From Endomychus coccineus (taxonomy: Eukaryota; Arthropoda; Insecta; Coleoptera; Endomychidae): a stretch of DNA of 64,000 nt. Every line of letters begins with the position of its first letter. The stretch's first letter is position 1. Under the pieces are notes generated by a model. It made no database searches, was not told where the DNA came from, and saw only the letters and a program-made list of their open reading frames with translations. Shown here piece after piece: positions 46,173-55,959 of this stretch. The stretch is taken from contig OY294067.1 of the NCBI GenBank assembly GCA_958510875.1, positions 261,145,736-261,209,735 of the forward strand. Direction: 5' to 3'. A program made the translations under genes and the position numbers.

Positions 46173-46910
46173 CAGGGCCGGATTAACACTATGAGGGGCC
46201 CTAAGCACAACAGATTTTGGGGTACCCTCCCCCGCCCCTTTTTTTTAAATTACTCTTTATTCATAGAATAAAATAATTTGTAGAGTAACATAATGCTCTA
46301 AATCGTGGAGAAGGTTATTGCCAGGAAAATAAGTACATAAATGAATATTTACACTATTAGTACGTCTTCTTAATTTGACATAATATACAATGCGTAACTA
46401 CATTAATCACTTTTACAATTGCACTTTTGGAAACTTATCCGCTGAATGATTCGCTTATATCTAACTGACTTAGAACAATCCTTTCCTGCACTTTCTAGCC
46501 GCAAAATCTGTTATCAGGTCATCAAAGCTGATTCGACGCAATACATCAGCTTCCATGCACAGTAGTGCAAGCGAGTCTAACCTATCCTGTCGCATATTTG
46601 TCCTCAAAGGGTTTTTAATGCGTTTTAACATGCCACTGCACTGCACTTCCAAGATGAAGAGTAGTTATAAGCGCGAATTATTCGCCTTTAATACAAAATC
46701 AACTAATTCTTGACTACTTTTAGATATTACCAGTCGTTAGGCATACTCAAACTTTTATATTCCAGTAATTTCTTTACTTCGTTATTTTTTCCCAGAAAAA
46801 TTGTCATTATTAGTTCTTTAATTTTTAATTTTTACAATTTCCCCGGGGCCCCCAAAATGTCGGGGCCCTAAGCTATAGCTTAGTCAAGCTTATGCTGTAA
46901 TCCAGCACTG
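46173..46910 (-). mobile_element. 738-bp deleted hAT element with exact 8-bp target-site duplication
   Basis: The ends are imperfect inverted repeats: CAGGGCCGGATTAAC at the left and, reverse complemented, CAGTGCTGGATTACA at the right. Inner similarity includes GGGGCCCTAAGC / TAGGGCCCCGAC and TTTTGGGG. GTAACAGT stands immediately outside both ends (46165-46172 and 46911-46918), an exact 8-bp target duplication as made by hAT transposases. Inside is a transposase C-terminal frame on the minus strand. An internal deletion removed most of the gene, so it needed a transposase in trans. Confidence 0.9.
46470..46652 (-). pseudogene. hAT transposase C-terminal dimerisation domain fragment
   Basis: The frame reads MLKRIKNPLRTNMRQDRLDS, LALLCMEADVLRRISFDDLI and DFAARKCRKG. 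This is the tail of the hAT C-terminal dimerisation region in ZMYM/DUF4371-like hAT proteins ('L--IK--LRS-M-Q-RL--L-L---E-D----ID----I--FA--K-RK'). It lies inside the terminal repeats of the element and ends it toward the left TIR. The catalytic part is gone. Confidence 0.8.
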
Positions 46911-46919
46911 GTAACAGTT

Positions 46920-47880
46920 CACACAGGTAGCAACAATACTTGTGACTACTGTTATTAGTTTACTTCCTTTCAGGATTTTATGAAAGATAATCGCTTACTT
47001 GTACATCATATGTCCCGCGGAAGGGGAAAAATGTGGAATTAAGGTTTACGTTTTTCATATTTCTCGATTTTCCGTTATAATAACATTAAATTTGTCATTT
47101 GTGATTCATCTTAAGCTCATTCTTATGAATCTCTATCATCTTATCTCCAACTCTTATATACATATTCGGTGATCTTTCTTCCATAATCATCTTTGTATAG
47201 GTGTTGTAGCTTATTTTTAGGGGTATTATTGACTAATACTAATTCCTGGGAGTAATTCAATTTCCATCGTCCATATAAAATAAAGTAATTCAAATAATAG
47301 AAACCATGGTGATTCACAGAAAGCTACAGTGTTACCATCTGAAAGTTTCATCGTACCTACCACACGAAGAATGCGTGAGCCCGTTAGTAAGAGGATGGCG
47401 GGGTCGCGCCCATGACAGGGTGTAATATATAATGTCCTCAACAAACAGCGCCCGGTCCTCCCACCGCTCGAGATCTTCATCTGTACCGCCACAGCTGGTT
47501 TCATTCCGAGAACGAGATGAGAACCATAGAAATAATATGAAAGGAGATGCGTGATGGTAACATTGAAACAATAAACATATAGATTCTTAACGTTGATGAT
47601 TCTGATTCCCTAAAGTATATGATAACTCAATTTATAAATGAACATTGAGACAAATACTATTTCTATCTCTGCAACTGAATGAACCAGCATACAAAAAAAG
47701 CCGTGATTTGGTTAAATACTTTCAATGACTGAACCAATTTGAATAGTTTAAATTTTTAAGGAGTTCTAACTTATAATTTATGTTTCATTTTTTGAGAATT
47801 TGTTATTTTATATAATTCTGTATACAGCAGGATAAGAATTACTCACACATAAATTTAATAATGGAGAATTTAAAGTCTTT
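46920..47880. other. no firm gene; GC-richer stretch that could be an exon
   Basis: On the minus strand 47571-47356 has a frame with SRNETSCGGTDEDLERWEDR, ALFVEDIIYYTLSWARP and LTNGLTHSSCG, followed by a possible donor site (GTAGGTACGATG). It overlaps another open frame. Its composition stands out from the AT-rich surroundings. I do not recognise the product, and the rest of the interval is featureless. Confidence 0.25.
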
Positions 47881-47884
47881 CTGA

Positions 47885-48180
47885 TCATTTAAAAGGTTTC
47901 CTGTTTTTTAAACTTATTAATTTCAATTTTCTCTAAGTTGTTTAATTCTTTACTTTTAACGGACTTACGGAGAATCTCAAAATGATCTTAGAAATGATGA
48001 TCAGTTTCTTTGATATGGCTTACAACTTTTGAATCCCCTTTATTCAAATTGAAATGTTCTTTATTTCTGGTTTTGAAAGATCTTCCTGTCTGGCCTATAT
48101 ATATAATTTATGATAATCTTCACACTCTACTTTGTATACTCTTGATTCTTGATCTTTTCTATTTTTATCTTTGTTGTTTT
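47885..48180 (-). pseudogene. Penelope-like element GIY-YIG endonuclease fragment
   Basis: On the minus strand the frames give KLYI-type sequence, then GQTGRSFKTR-like and KEHFNLNKGDSKVV-like blocks (read as YIYRPDRKIF and EHFNLNK across shifts), followed by HIKETDHHF. These mirror the plus-strand sequence at 48315-48480 (FYIGQKGRSFKTRIKEHFN, TDHHFKDDF). The two copies diverge from a centre near 48250. Strongly degraded and lacking the RT. Confidence 0.7.
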
Positions 48181-48314
48181 TAATTTACTTACCTACCGTA
48201 CTATTTGTGCTAAAAGATGTGGTAACATTGTGTTTTTTATGTAAAAAAAGTTTACCTACATACATACATTATTGATCTGTAATTATGAGTCTCAACTGTA
48301 CTAGGGTAGGTTAG

Positions 48315-48600
48315 GATACTATTGTGATAAATTCTATATAGGCCAGAAAGGAAGATCTTTCAAAACTAGAATTAAAGAACATTTTAATTGGAACGAAGAT
48401 AATTGAACAGTTGTAAACTATATTAAATAAACTGATCATCATTTCAAAGATGATTTCAAGATTCTCCATAAGTATGTTGAAAGTAAAGTATTAAATAACT
48501 TGACTCGAAATTAGTGAGCTTAAAAATACAGGGAACCTTTTAAAAGATCAGAAAGATTCTACCAATTCCTCATAACTAAATATATCTGTAAGACTGTAAG
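48315..48600 (+). pseudogene. Penelope-like element GIY-YIG endonuclease fragment (inverted partner)
   Basis: The frame shows GYYCDKFYIGQKGRSFKTRI, KEHFNWNEDN and TDHHFKDDFKILHKYVE. FYIGQKGRSFKTRIKEH is a clear GIY-YIG core with Y-x-G and the conserved arginines kept. A stop interrupts the block NWNEDN-*-TVVNYIK. About 130 bp further downstream on the same strand is a hammerhead-like motif, so only the 3' third of the element is present. Confidence 0.8.
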
Positions 48601-48689
48601 TAACTCTTATCCTACTGTACACGTACCTCCCTCATCCCTCCCTTCTTATCTCAATTTTAATATTTAGGGAATAAACCATAGTTTGAAAA

Positions 48690-48735
48690 ACCATCGTTTG
48701 ATAAAGCCACCGTGTGGGGAAACATGTCACGTTTT
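48690..48735 (+). ncRNA. degenerate hammerhead-ribozyme-like motif (PLE)
   Basis: TTGATAA stands in place of CTGATGA, followed by GCCAC-CGT-GTGGG as stem II and GAAACATGTC. The palindrome ACATGT plus C after GAA is the same as in the motif at 3.44 kb. Two core substitutions probably abolish cleavage. Confidence 0.45.
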
Positions 48736-48834
48736 GTTTAATAAAAACGAAGTTTGTGAAACTTTCTTACAAGTGTATTTTTATTTAAGCTATAGATATG
48801 AATTTAAAACAAGTAAGCACCAAAACCATCCAAA

Positions 48835-48960
48835 GATATATTAAATATCTGATTGATTTCGGAAGAGGTTGCATTCCAGCTTTACTTCAACTGCTTCCAA
48901 CTCTGAAAGATTATGCTAGGTAGAGCAACTTCCCGGGGAAAATTAAGTCTCTGTTGACGA
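48835..48960. repeat. repeat shared with 57715-57840
   Basis: Blocks ATCTGATTGATTTC, AGAGGTTGCATTCCAGC, CAACTGCTTCCAACTCT and TATGCTAG are found in the same order and orientation at 57.72-57.80 kb with small indels. Here the repeat joins the truncated end of a Tc1 transposase; there it joins a truncated mariner. It may be an independent short element inserted in both. Confidence 0.6.
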
Positions 48961-49473
48961 CCTGGTTCTCTCCAGACTCTTTGCCGATTGTCATCACTCA
49001 CCAGTCCAAATCTGGTTTCGTCTGTGTATAACAAACACCCACCTCCACTGCTGCAAAAGTCAACCCCTGTTCTCTCGCGCCCATCGGAAACAATGTGTTG
49101 GAAGTAGAGTGAGGACCCGTAATGGTCTTGTATCACGTAAATTTGCATGATGGGGTCTTCTTCGAACTGTAGGTGTCAATATAACAGGACCAAACGTACG
49201 CTGAATGTGGCTTCTGAGAGCTGAAGCTGAAGCGGTCCGGTGTCTGCGAGCATATTGCACCAAATAACGATCTTTTCTTTCGTTAGACATTCGAGGACGT
49301 CCACTACGTGGTCTGTTTTCCACTGTATCGAATTCTTGGTACCTATGAACTATTCGCACAACAGATGATCTAGGAATGCCCAACATTTCCGAGATCTGAT
49401 GATTAGAGTGCCCTCCATCGTGTAAAGCAGTAATTCTTGCTCGATTAAACGCAGAAATTTTACGACCAGGCAT
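48890..49473 (-). pseudogene. Tc1-like transposase, N-terminal two thirds
   Basis: Starts at an ATG (49473) with MPGRKISAFNRARITALHDG, NHQISEMLGIPRSSVVRIVH (paired-type helix-turn-helix) and RPRSGRPRMSNERKDRYL (the GRPR AT-hook-like linker). Further on come ARRHRTASASALRSHIQRTFG and, after a frameshift, LLYTDETRFGLVSDDNRQRV, with the first catalytic D in 'TDETRF', then WREPGRQQRLNFPRE. It ends abruptly; the remaining D and E of the DD34E triad are missing. Tc1 transposases cut and paste at TA sites. TIRs were not found. Confidence 0.87.
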
Positions 49474-49474
49474 G

Positions 49475-51355
49475 ATAATCCAAAAAATCAAAAGAAATTA
49501 ATACACTAGTCACTTGGCTGAATATGCTTTCACTGCCACTGCTGTCAAAACATTGATAATAAAGTCAGGATTCATTATTGACATCCCTTTTTTGTCTTTT
49601 TTATACCATAAATACATGTTACTTTTTACCACAGTAAGAAAAATAATCGGGCTTAATCGAATCATTAGATATGTGGAGGGTCCAAAACTTTTGACGCTGT
49701 GAAATAAGAGAAAGAACATCCTCGAGGGATACTCTCCGAAACTGGAACTGGAGGGCAGTGTTATGTGAAGTCATTTACATTACAACATGTGAAAGATTCA
49801 TCCATACTTCTGATTTGATAAAACACGTAGATTCTGATTTTCAATGAAATTATTTTCTGAAAACAAAATTTGCGAAGCATGTTTCAGTTTCCTATACCTT
49901 ATATTATTTTTGTAAGATACAATTGATACAATGATCAATTGAAGCAGAGATTAGGAGATTGTTTATCAAGCAAATTGCTTCAATGAATTGTGTTTTTTGA
50001 TCACTACCTGGAAGCAAAGCATCTCGTTGCATCTGTATTTCAAGTGCTATTCCAGAATTTTGACTGCGGTTGCTAAGATAATATCCTGTATTTTGTATCA
50101 TGTGAAGCGCCTCCGAGAATCTTCCAAAAAAGATATCCTATCTGTGATACTTTACGATTTAATAAATTCAACATAATTACAAGTGTCAAGGTTGTTGGTT
50201 AAATTTCAAGAATTCCCTACAAATGAGGGGTTACTGGCTTAACTTAACGTTGATATCTCTCCACTTCGATCTCACAATCGACGCGCTGCTCTGTGTAATA
50301 TGATACGAAAGATGAACAACAATTCAAAAGTGGGCAACTACACATTTCGAGTTACTGCTATTGATTATCAAGTTTTTTCAGCTACCCCACCAATTATATT
50401 TCACGAAGCTGTTGTAATTGTAGATAAACTACGTCTAATTATTATATTTTTCATCACCTCAGACTAGAATTAATTAGATATTACAAGACATTAGAGGAAA
50501 AGGCTTTCTTGTCTGCTTGTGAGTTTGTATACAAAATAGTAAAGATTCTAAAGCCTAAATTCATGAACGGAATTTAATGAAATCTATGTCAAAAACTAAA
50601 TAGTTTACGAGACCAACAGTTCATCAAAATGTTCCTACTATAGTTGACAGATGAGGAACTAATCTTACATAAATGCCCTATTTCTTTCATTTTCGATTCT
50701 TCGAAAACTGATAAAACAAAAATTAAGGGTTACGACACGCTGTTCTGATTTATCTCATACATAAAAATGTGTCTATTGTGAAAATTAAAAGAAAACATGA
50801 ATTTCGCAACTCCTGCAACCTTCGGGGAGTGTTGATAACAAACATATAATAATGACAACTTTTGCTAATTGAATCTTTTGTACCATTAAAGTAAGGCTTT
50901 TGCAGGTAATCATTGAACTATTTTTCCACCCTATCCTAAATGATATTTAGTTCAATAGGCATTGTTCAAATTTTGCTTCCATCGCTATCCTATATGATTG
51001 ACAGTTTTCAGAATTAGTAATTAACATATCGAACAAAATTTAATGAAATAGCAGTTTCCACAAAAATACATTGATTCCTATAATACATCGAATTTATGTT
51101 AATTGTTTGTACACCATTTTTCTTCTTCAAGCGAGTTTTATCAATAAATTTTTGTGAAAATTACCATTTCGTTCAATTGCATTTAAAATGTTAATTAATG
51201 ATAAAAATATTTAAGATATTCAAATTTATATTTTTTAATTTCAAAATTTCAACAATATCATAGTTGGAATTTAAAATGGATAGTAATGATATCACAGGGG
51301 ATACTCAAATTGTATATTACATACTAGGTTGAAATTTAATGTAGAGGAAATTAAT
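49475..51355. other. no recognised gene
   Basis: 1.9 kb, AT-rich, with only short frames (62-69 codons) in both strands around 49510-50180. No motif recognised. Confidence 0.35.
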
Positions 51356-51361
51356 GTATTG

Positions 51362-52092
51362 TGATATACAGGATGTTCCATCTCAGACGAGCCATCCCGT
51401 ATATTTCTTATCTCATAGTGAGTGGAAAAATCTCCCGAAACACGTCGAATGATTTTGTTTGGGGGACATCTTTTGACATATATTTGAGGCTTGAACGAGC
51501 AACCCCCTAATAGGGGGCGCTCCAACCCCTCAAAATTGAATAGGGGAGAGGGGTTGAGTGATACGTCATTTGAAAGGTCTTGGAAGCCTCTTTACAACGG
51601 TTTATGAAAAACGTAAATTTGATGAACCGTTTTTGGCAAAAATTAATTTTGTTGCTCGAATGCGCGACCTTGAATATTTTGGTCATTTGTACAATGTACA
51701 AGCTCATTTTTATTAAGCCTTTTTTACAAACTTGAACAATATTCAAAAAATCACATTCGTAAAAAAATTGAATTGTGTTGTCATGCTTACAATGAAATAA
51801 ATTAAATCTGCGTGTTTAAATCAAATGTTCAAATTGTCGTCCATTGACTTCCATACAATAATACATTCTCTCAAACTAATAAATAAAAAAACAGCAAAAC
51901 ATTTCCTTATGTTGCCTTCATTTTTTCTTCTTAGAAGGTGTCAATAGACGACAATTTGAACATTTGATTTAAACACGCAGATTTAATTTTTTTCATTGTA
52001 AGCATGACAACACAATTCATTTTTTTTACGAATGTGATTTTTTGAAGATTGTTCAAGTTTGTGAAAAAGGCTTAATAAAAATGAGCTTGTAC
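51362..52092. mobile_element. inverted 3' ends of a Tc1/IS630-type DDE transposon
   Basis: 51697-51849 and 51940-52092 are 153-bp inverted copies separated by 90 bp. Each inner end codes the last residues of a transposase: MYYCMEVNGRQFEHLI then stop on the minus strand (51878-51830), and VNRRQFEHLI then stop on the plus strand (about 51941-51977). 'NG-QFEHL' is the C-terminal signature of the DDE family also seen at 63.3-63.6 kb. The left side extends to ATACAGGATGTTCCATC at 51366, a likely outer end. So two 3' ends of one family face away from each other. Confidence 0.7.
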
Positions 52093-52099
52093 ACGCAAA

Positions 52100-55000
52100 G
52101 TAGTCGTATTTTCATTATGAGTTGCATTAAAATTATGTATATATTTTAATTCGATATACAATTTTCATTCAATAATAATTAATGTTTTTGAATAAAAGTT
52201 ACAAATAATGATAATAATTTAAATTCAATAGTTCAGGATTCGAAATTATGTCCATTATTTTGATTCATTACCTAATACAAGTTCAGGAATTAAGAGTATG
52301 TGCATAATTCCAATTCATAAATAAAAATGATGTATCCGTTGAATTATTATTGTAGCATGAAATTGGAAAATCGCAGTTAAAATTATCCATGATACAATAA
52401 TAATTCATCTAGATAAATTAATATTATGACGAAGTATATTAATAATTAAACCATAATTTAATTTGATATTGAAATTTGTTTTGAACTTAGAATTTGAGTT
52501 TTGCCTAATGTAATTGAATACTAATGTATGCAATTTTTATCCTTAGACACGATTAGAATCAATTGTACTTGATTCAATAGATGACGAATTTTTATTATGC
52601 CTCAATATAACAATAATTTTATGTATTATATACCGTGGAATAATTCTAATTTATTCAATTATCATTATACTGTGAAAGAAAAGAATCAAAGAAATATTCT
52701 CAAATTGTTTCAGTACGTGATAAAAATGTTTTAAAACAAAACAATGAATCAATGATGATTCAACGTACTTCATATCAGTCTTGCATTAAGAATTATTTTG
52801 ATTATAAATTTTAAATAATATCTTTTGTGTCAAGGTATAATTTAAAATGTTTGAAATAATTATTTCCAATTTTGAAATAAATAATTCATTTAAATTTTTC
52901 TTTAACAAAATGCCTGATTCAAAATTTATAATGGTGTGCCTTAGGGTTTCGAGCAACCCTTATGAGAATGGATTCTTATCGGAAGCGATTTATAAGAATT
53001 TCCTCGGATTATTATTTGGTTTTGTCATCTAAAGGGAACAAGAATTGATATTATTAATTTCAAGTATTGTACGAGAGAAATGACTCGCCAAATGGCAGGA
53101 AATATAAGGTTGATTGAAAACATGGTGTATCATGATCGATGGATTATATAAAATTTCTACCGAATACATATTATGTCTTTGGGTAGCTTTGAAAGAAATC
53201 TAGATGATGGATTGCGTTTCGGTGAGTTATCCTCATATTCTGTACCAAACCTGTAGACATCCAGAGACGCTGAAATCAAAACCAGTGGCAAAATTTGACT
53301 CTATTATACTTTTCGTCAGTGGTTCATCTGAAGGCTTAATTTTTGGTTGTGTTCTGTAGTTTCCCTTTTGTGGAGTATAAAATTTTTCAGCCAATGGTTA
53401 AATTTAGCTCATTCACGAACTCTAGTTGAATTTAGAGATGGAATATTTCATAGGGCCAAATTTGGAATCAACGTGTCGTGATGCAGATGAATGTTAATTC
53501 TGATACACTTCGAAGTTCCGATTCAGCAAGTGCATAATGATTGTATGCGTGTTAATTATCGATTATAATAACATTGAAGATCCTACATCTAATTACATAG
53601 TTTTTAATTCATAGTAACTGCTTCAAGTTGGATAATTACATGGTGAAACGTCAAACTGGTTTGTTATTTGAATCTAAATAACTTTATTAAAAGAAAATTA
53701 CACCTGATAAAAGGCTCCACGATCTATTTATACCAATTAAATGAGTTGATATCAGTGGTTATAGATCGTGGAGTGTAAGAAAGATTTGAATATAATTGTG
53801 GTCGACGATAATTTGCACAATTTATAATTTTCTTGATAAAATACACTTCAAATTAATCATCTTGGTGCTGGTTATAGCAGAATTACAGGTTGCTATACAA
53901 AAGTAATAAGGTTGCGTGTGCTTCCTTATGTTTATATCTGATTTTAAATCAGTGGAAAATAAATTGGATTCACTTGATAATCTTATTGTGGAAAGTGCAT
54001 TAGTTCTCCTCTTTCTTTCTATCATGGACTGAATGAACGAGTGAATTGGAAACTTGAGTTGAGAGCATTATTCCCCACTTGGAAGTTATCAATTGAAGGT
54101 CTGTTTTTGATCTTATGAAGGACTCAATGAACAACGTTAATAATAAACTAGATTGGTACATTTTTTCATTGTTTTGACTTTTCAATTCCTTTTTCTTCAT
54201 TATTTTATTGAACCATCTTCAGAACGGTATTTTTCTGGCTATAAATATATATCATAATCATATATTCAGCACGCTGTTGTTATTTCAAGATTTTAAAATG
54301 ACGTCACACTACGTCATTGAAGCGGTATCATATATGAACATGATGCTGTAGACTTTTTAGGAAGAACCACGTACTCTGTGGGTTGTCAATCAGTTTTCCC
54401 TCCAGTATCATTGGAGTAAGTTTGAGTTTGTTTATAATTTTGCCATCTAAACGAAATAAAATATAACTATTGAACAGAAATAAACCAAAAAGAATACGAT
54501 TAAAGATATCTACGAATAACGTAGCTTGCAATTGATGTGTGGTTAATGTTTCATTTTCATAGATAAAGACATAACGCTGCAGACTTCACAAGAAGATTCA
54601 CGTAAATTCTGTTGCTTTCATTTGTCAAAGTTAATCATAGAGCTAATGAAAATTATTCTGTATTTTCAGCAATTAAACACTTAATTAATCAATTGTTGAG
54701 GGCTTATGATATTCGTACAACAGGTAAGAAATATGGAAAGCTGACATGTCAATGTAATTATTAAATACTGAATAAATTAATTAAAAGCTGTAGGATGAAA
54801 TTTGTTGATAATTATTGTCGACACTAGCATTTGAAAATTTCAATAACCCAAAGTGTCAAAGTATAATTTATAATAATAGCTTTGCCATTGTTGACTAACA
54901 ATTAAATATTCCAAAAACTTCAAGTTGGCTTCCCGAAGAGATACCCCACAGTTTCTATCCGCTAATAAATCAAGACGTTCTATTCTGACTGGGTGTGCAA

Positions 55001-55130
55001 TTCTTCACTTATTTCGATGAGGTTTGTACCTGTTAGAGACTCATTTGGGACCGACCACTTCCTCGAATTTATTATCAAAGAATCACCTGCGTTTCACGAA
55101 CGCAGTCTGTGATTATCTTTCTAACATGCT
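52100..55130. other. very AT-rich region without a recognised gene
   Basis: Long stretch dominated by AATTC/AATAATT-type sequence, especially 52100-52850. A 13-bp perfect inverted repeat (CTCCACGATCTAT at 53715 and its complement at 53761) forms a hairpin with a 33-base loop. Frames at 52847-53032, 53822-54200 and 54328-54531 show no known motif. Confidence 0.4.
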
Positions 55131-55132
55131 GC

Positions 55133-55405
55133 TTAAGATTTGTTGTTGGGTTTCGCTCGTTTTTTAAACGTAATTACCTTGCCAAAATCAGTGGTTATAA
55201 CAAGATCTATGATTGTATAATCATTGATCGAATTTATGGTTAGAACTTCAGTATTTTCAATTTTATAGATTGGTGAATTGGAGATAATTGGACAATGTTC
55301 CCAAAAATTAGTGTCACGAACTAAAATAAACAAGCTGCGATCAATTGATGACGTGACTTCTCTCACATTTGTGAGCGAGATACGTTTCGGACACTTCTGC
55401 GGGTC
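55133..55405 (-). other. unassigned open frame, possible exon
   Basis: On the minus strand an open stretch of about 90 codons runs from an acceptor-like sequence (ATATTTGACCCGCAG ending at about 55402) through VREVTSSIDRSLFILVRD, FWEHCPIISNSPIYKIE, VLTINSINDYTIID and LVITTDFGKVITFKK to a stop. No start codon opens it, fitting an internal or last exon. I do not recognise the family and a chance frame is possible. Confidence 0.25.
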
Positions 55406-55409
55406 AAAT

Positions 55410-55950
55410 ATATGATTATAATAATAGAAAATATATTGGAACTGATTTAAAAACCGCTAATGAAAGGCGTTAAGTTAAATTCTTTATTACATTGAAATTT
55501 TATTCAAATAGTCTACATGATGTATCTTACCACTCTGTGCTTTAAACTGACACCTGCTGCCAGGTTGACCTTGTAATTATTTACAAAATAATATAACCTT
55601 GTTTTATACTGACACTGATATCTGCTGTCACATGAACTATCAAAATTTGCCACAGAGTAATCGCAAAAAATATACATTAACACTGTTTTGGGCCGACTAC
55701 AGTTCTTTCCTTATACTATATACTATGTATAGTGAGGGAAGTAAAAATATGGAAATTGCGTTTTTTTTGGAAATAGCTGGGAATCAAATGAACAACGATC
55801 AGGTATGGTATTTCTTTGTTTGCGGAGGTGAAGAAAACCCTTTATGAGGAGGTTATGAGCCTTTGGGTCTCATGGTATTCTGTCACCATTGTATACTCAC
55901 TATAAACTTTACCCCCTTTGTAGGCTTGTCTGGCTATTGCCTCCGGTGAC
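55410..55950. other. no recognised gene
   Basis: Contains a diverged short direct repeat (ACTGACACCTGCTG near 55547, ACTGACACTGATATCTGCTG near 55608). Otherwise featureless; the right part may be 3' UTR of the LINE that follows on the minus strand. Confidence 0.35.
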
Positions 55951-55959
55951 ACTTAGACC

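Noticed and set aside
55133..55405. assignment to a sema or endonuclease domain
   Set aside because: Phrases such as TTDFGKVITF loosely recall sema-domain repeats, but no cysteine pattern or neighbouring exon supports it.
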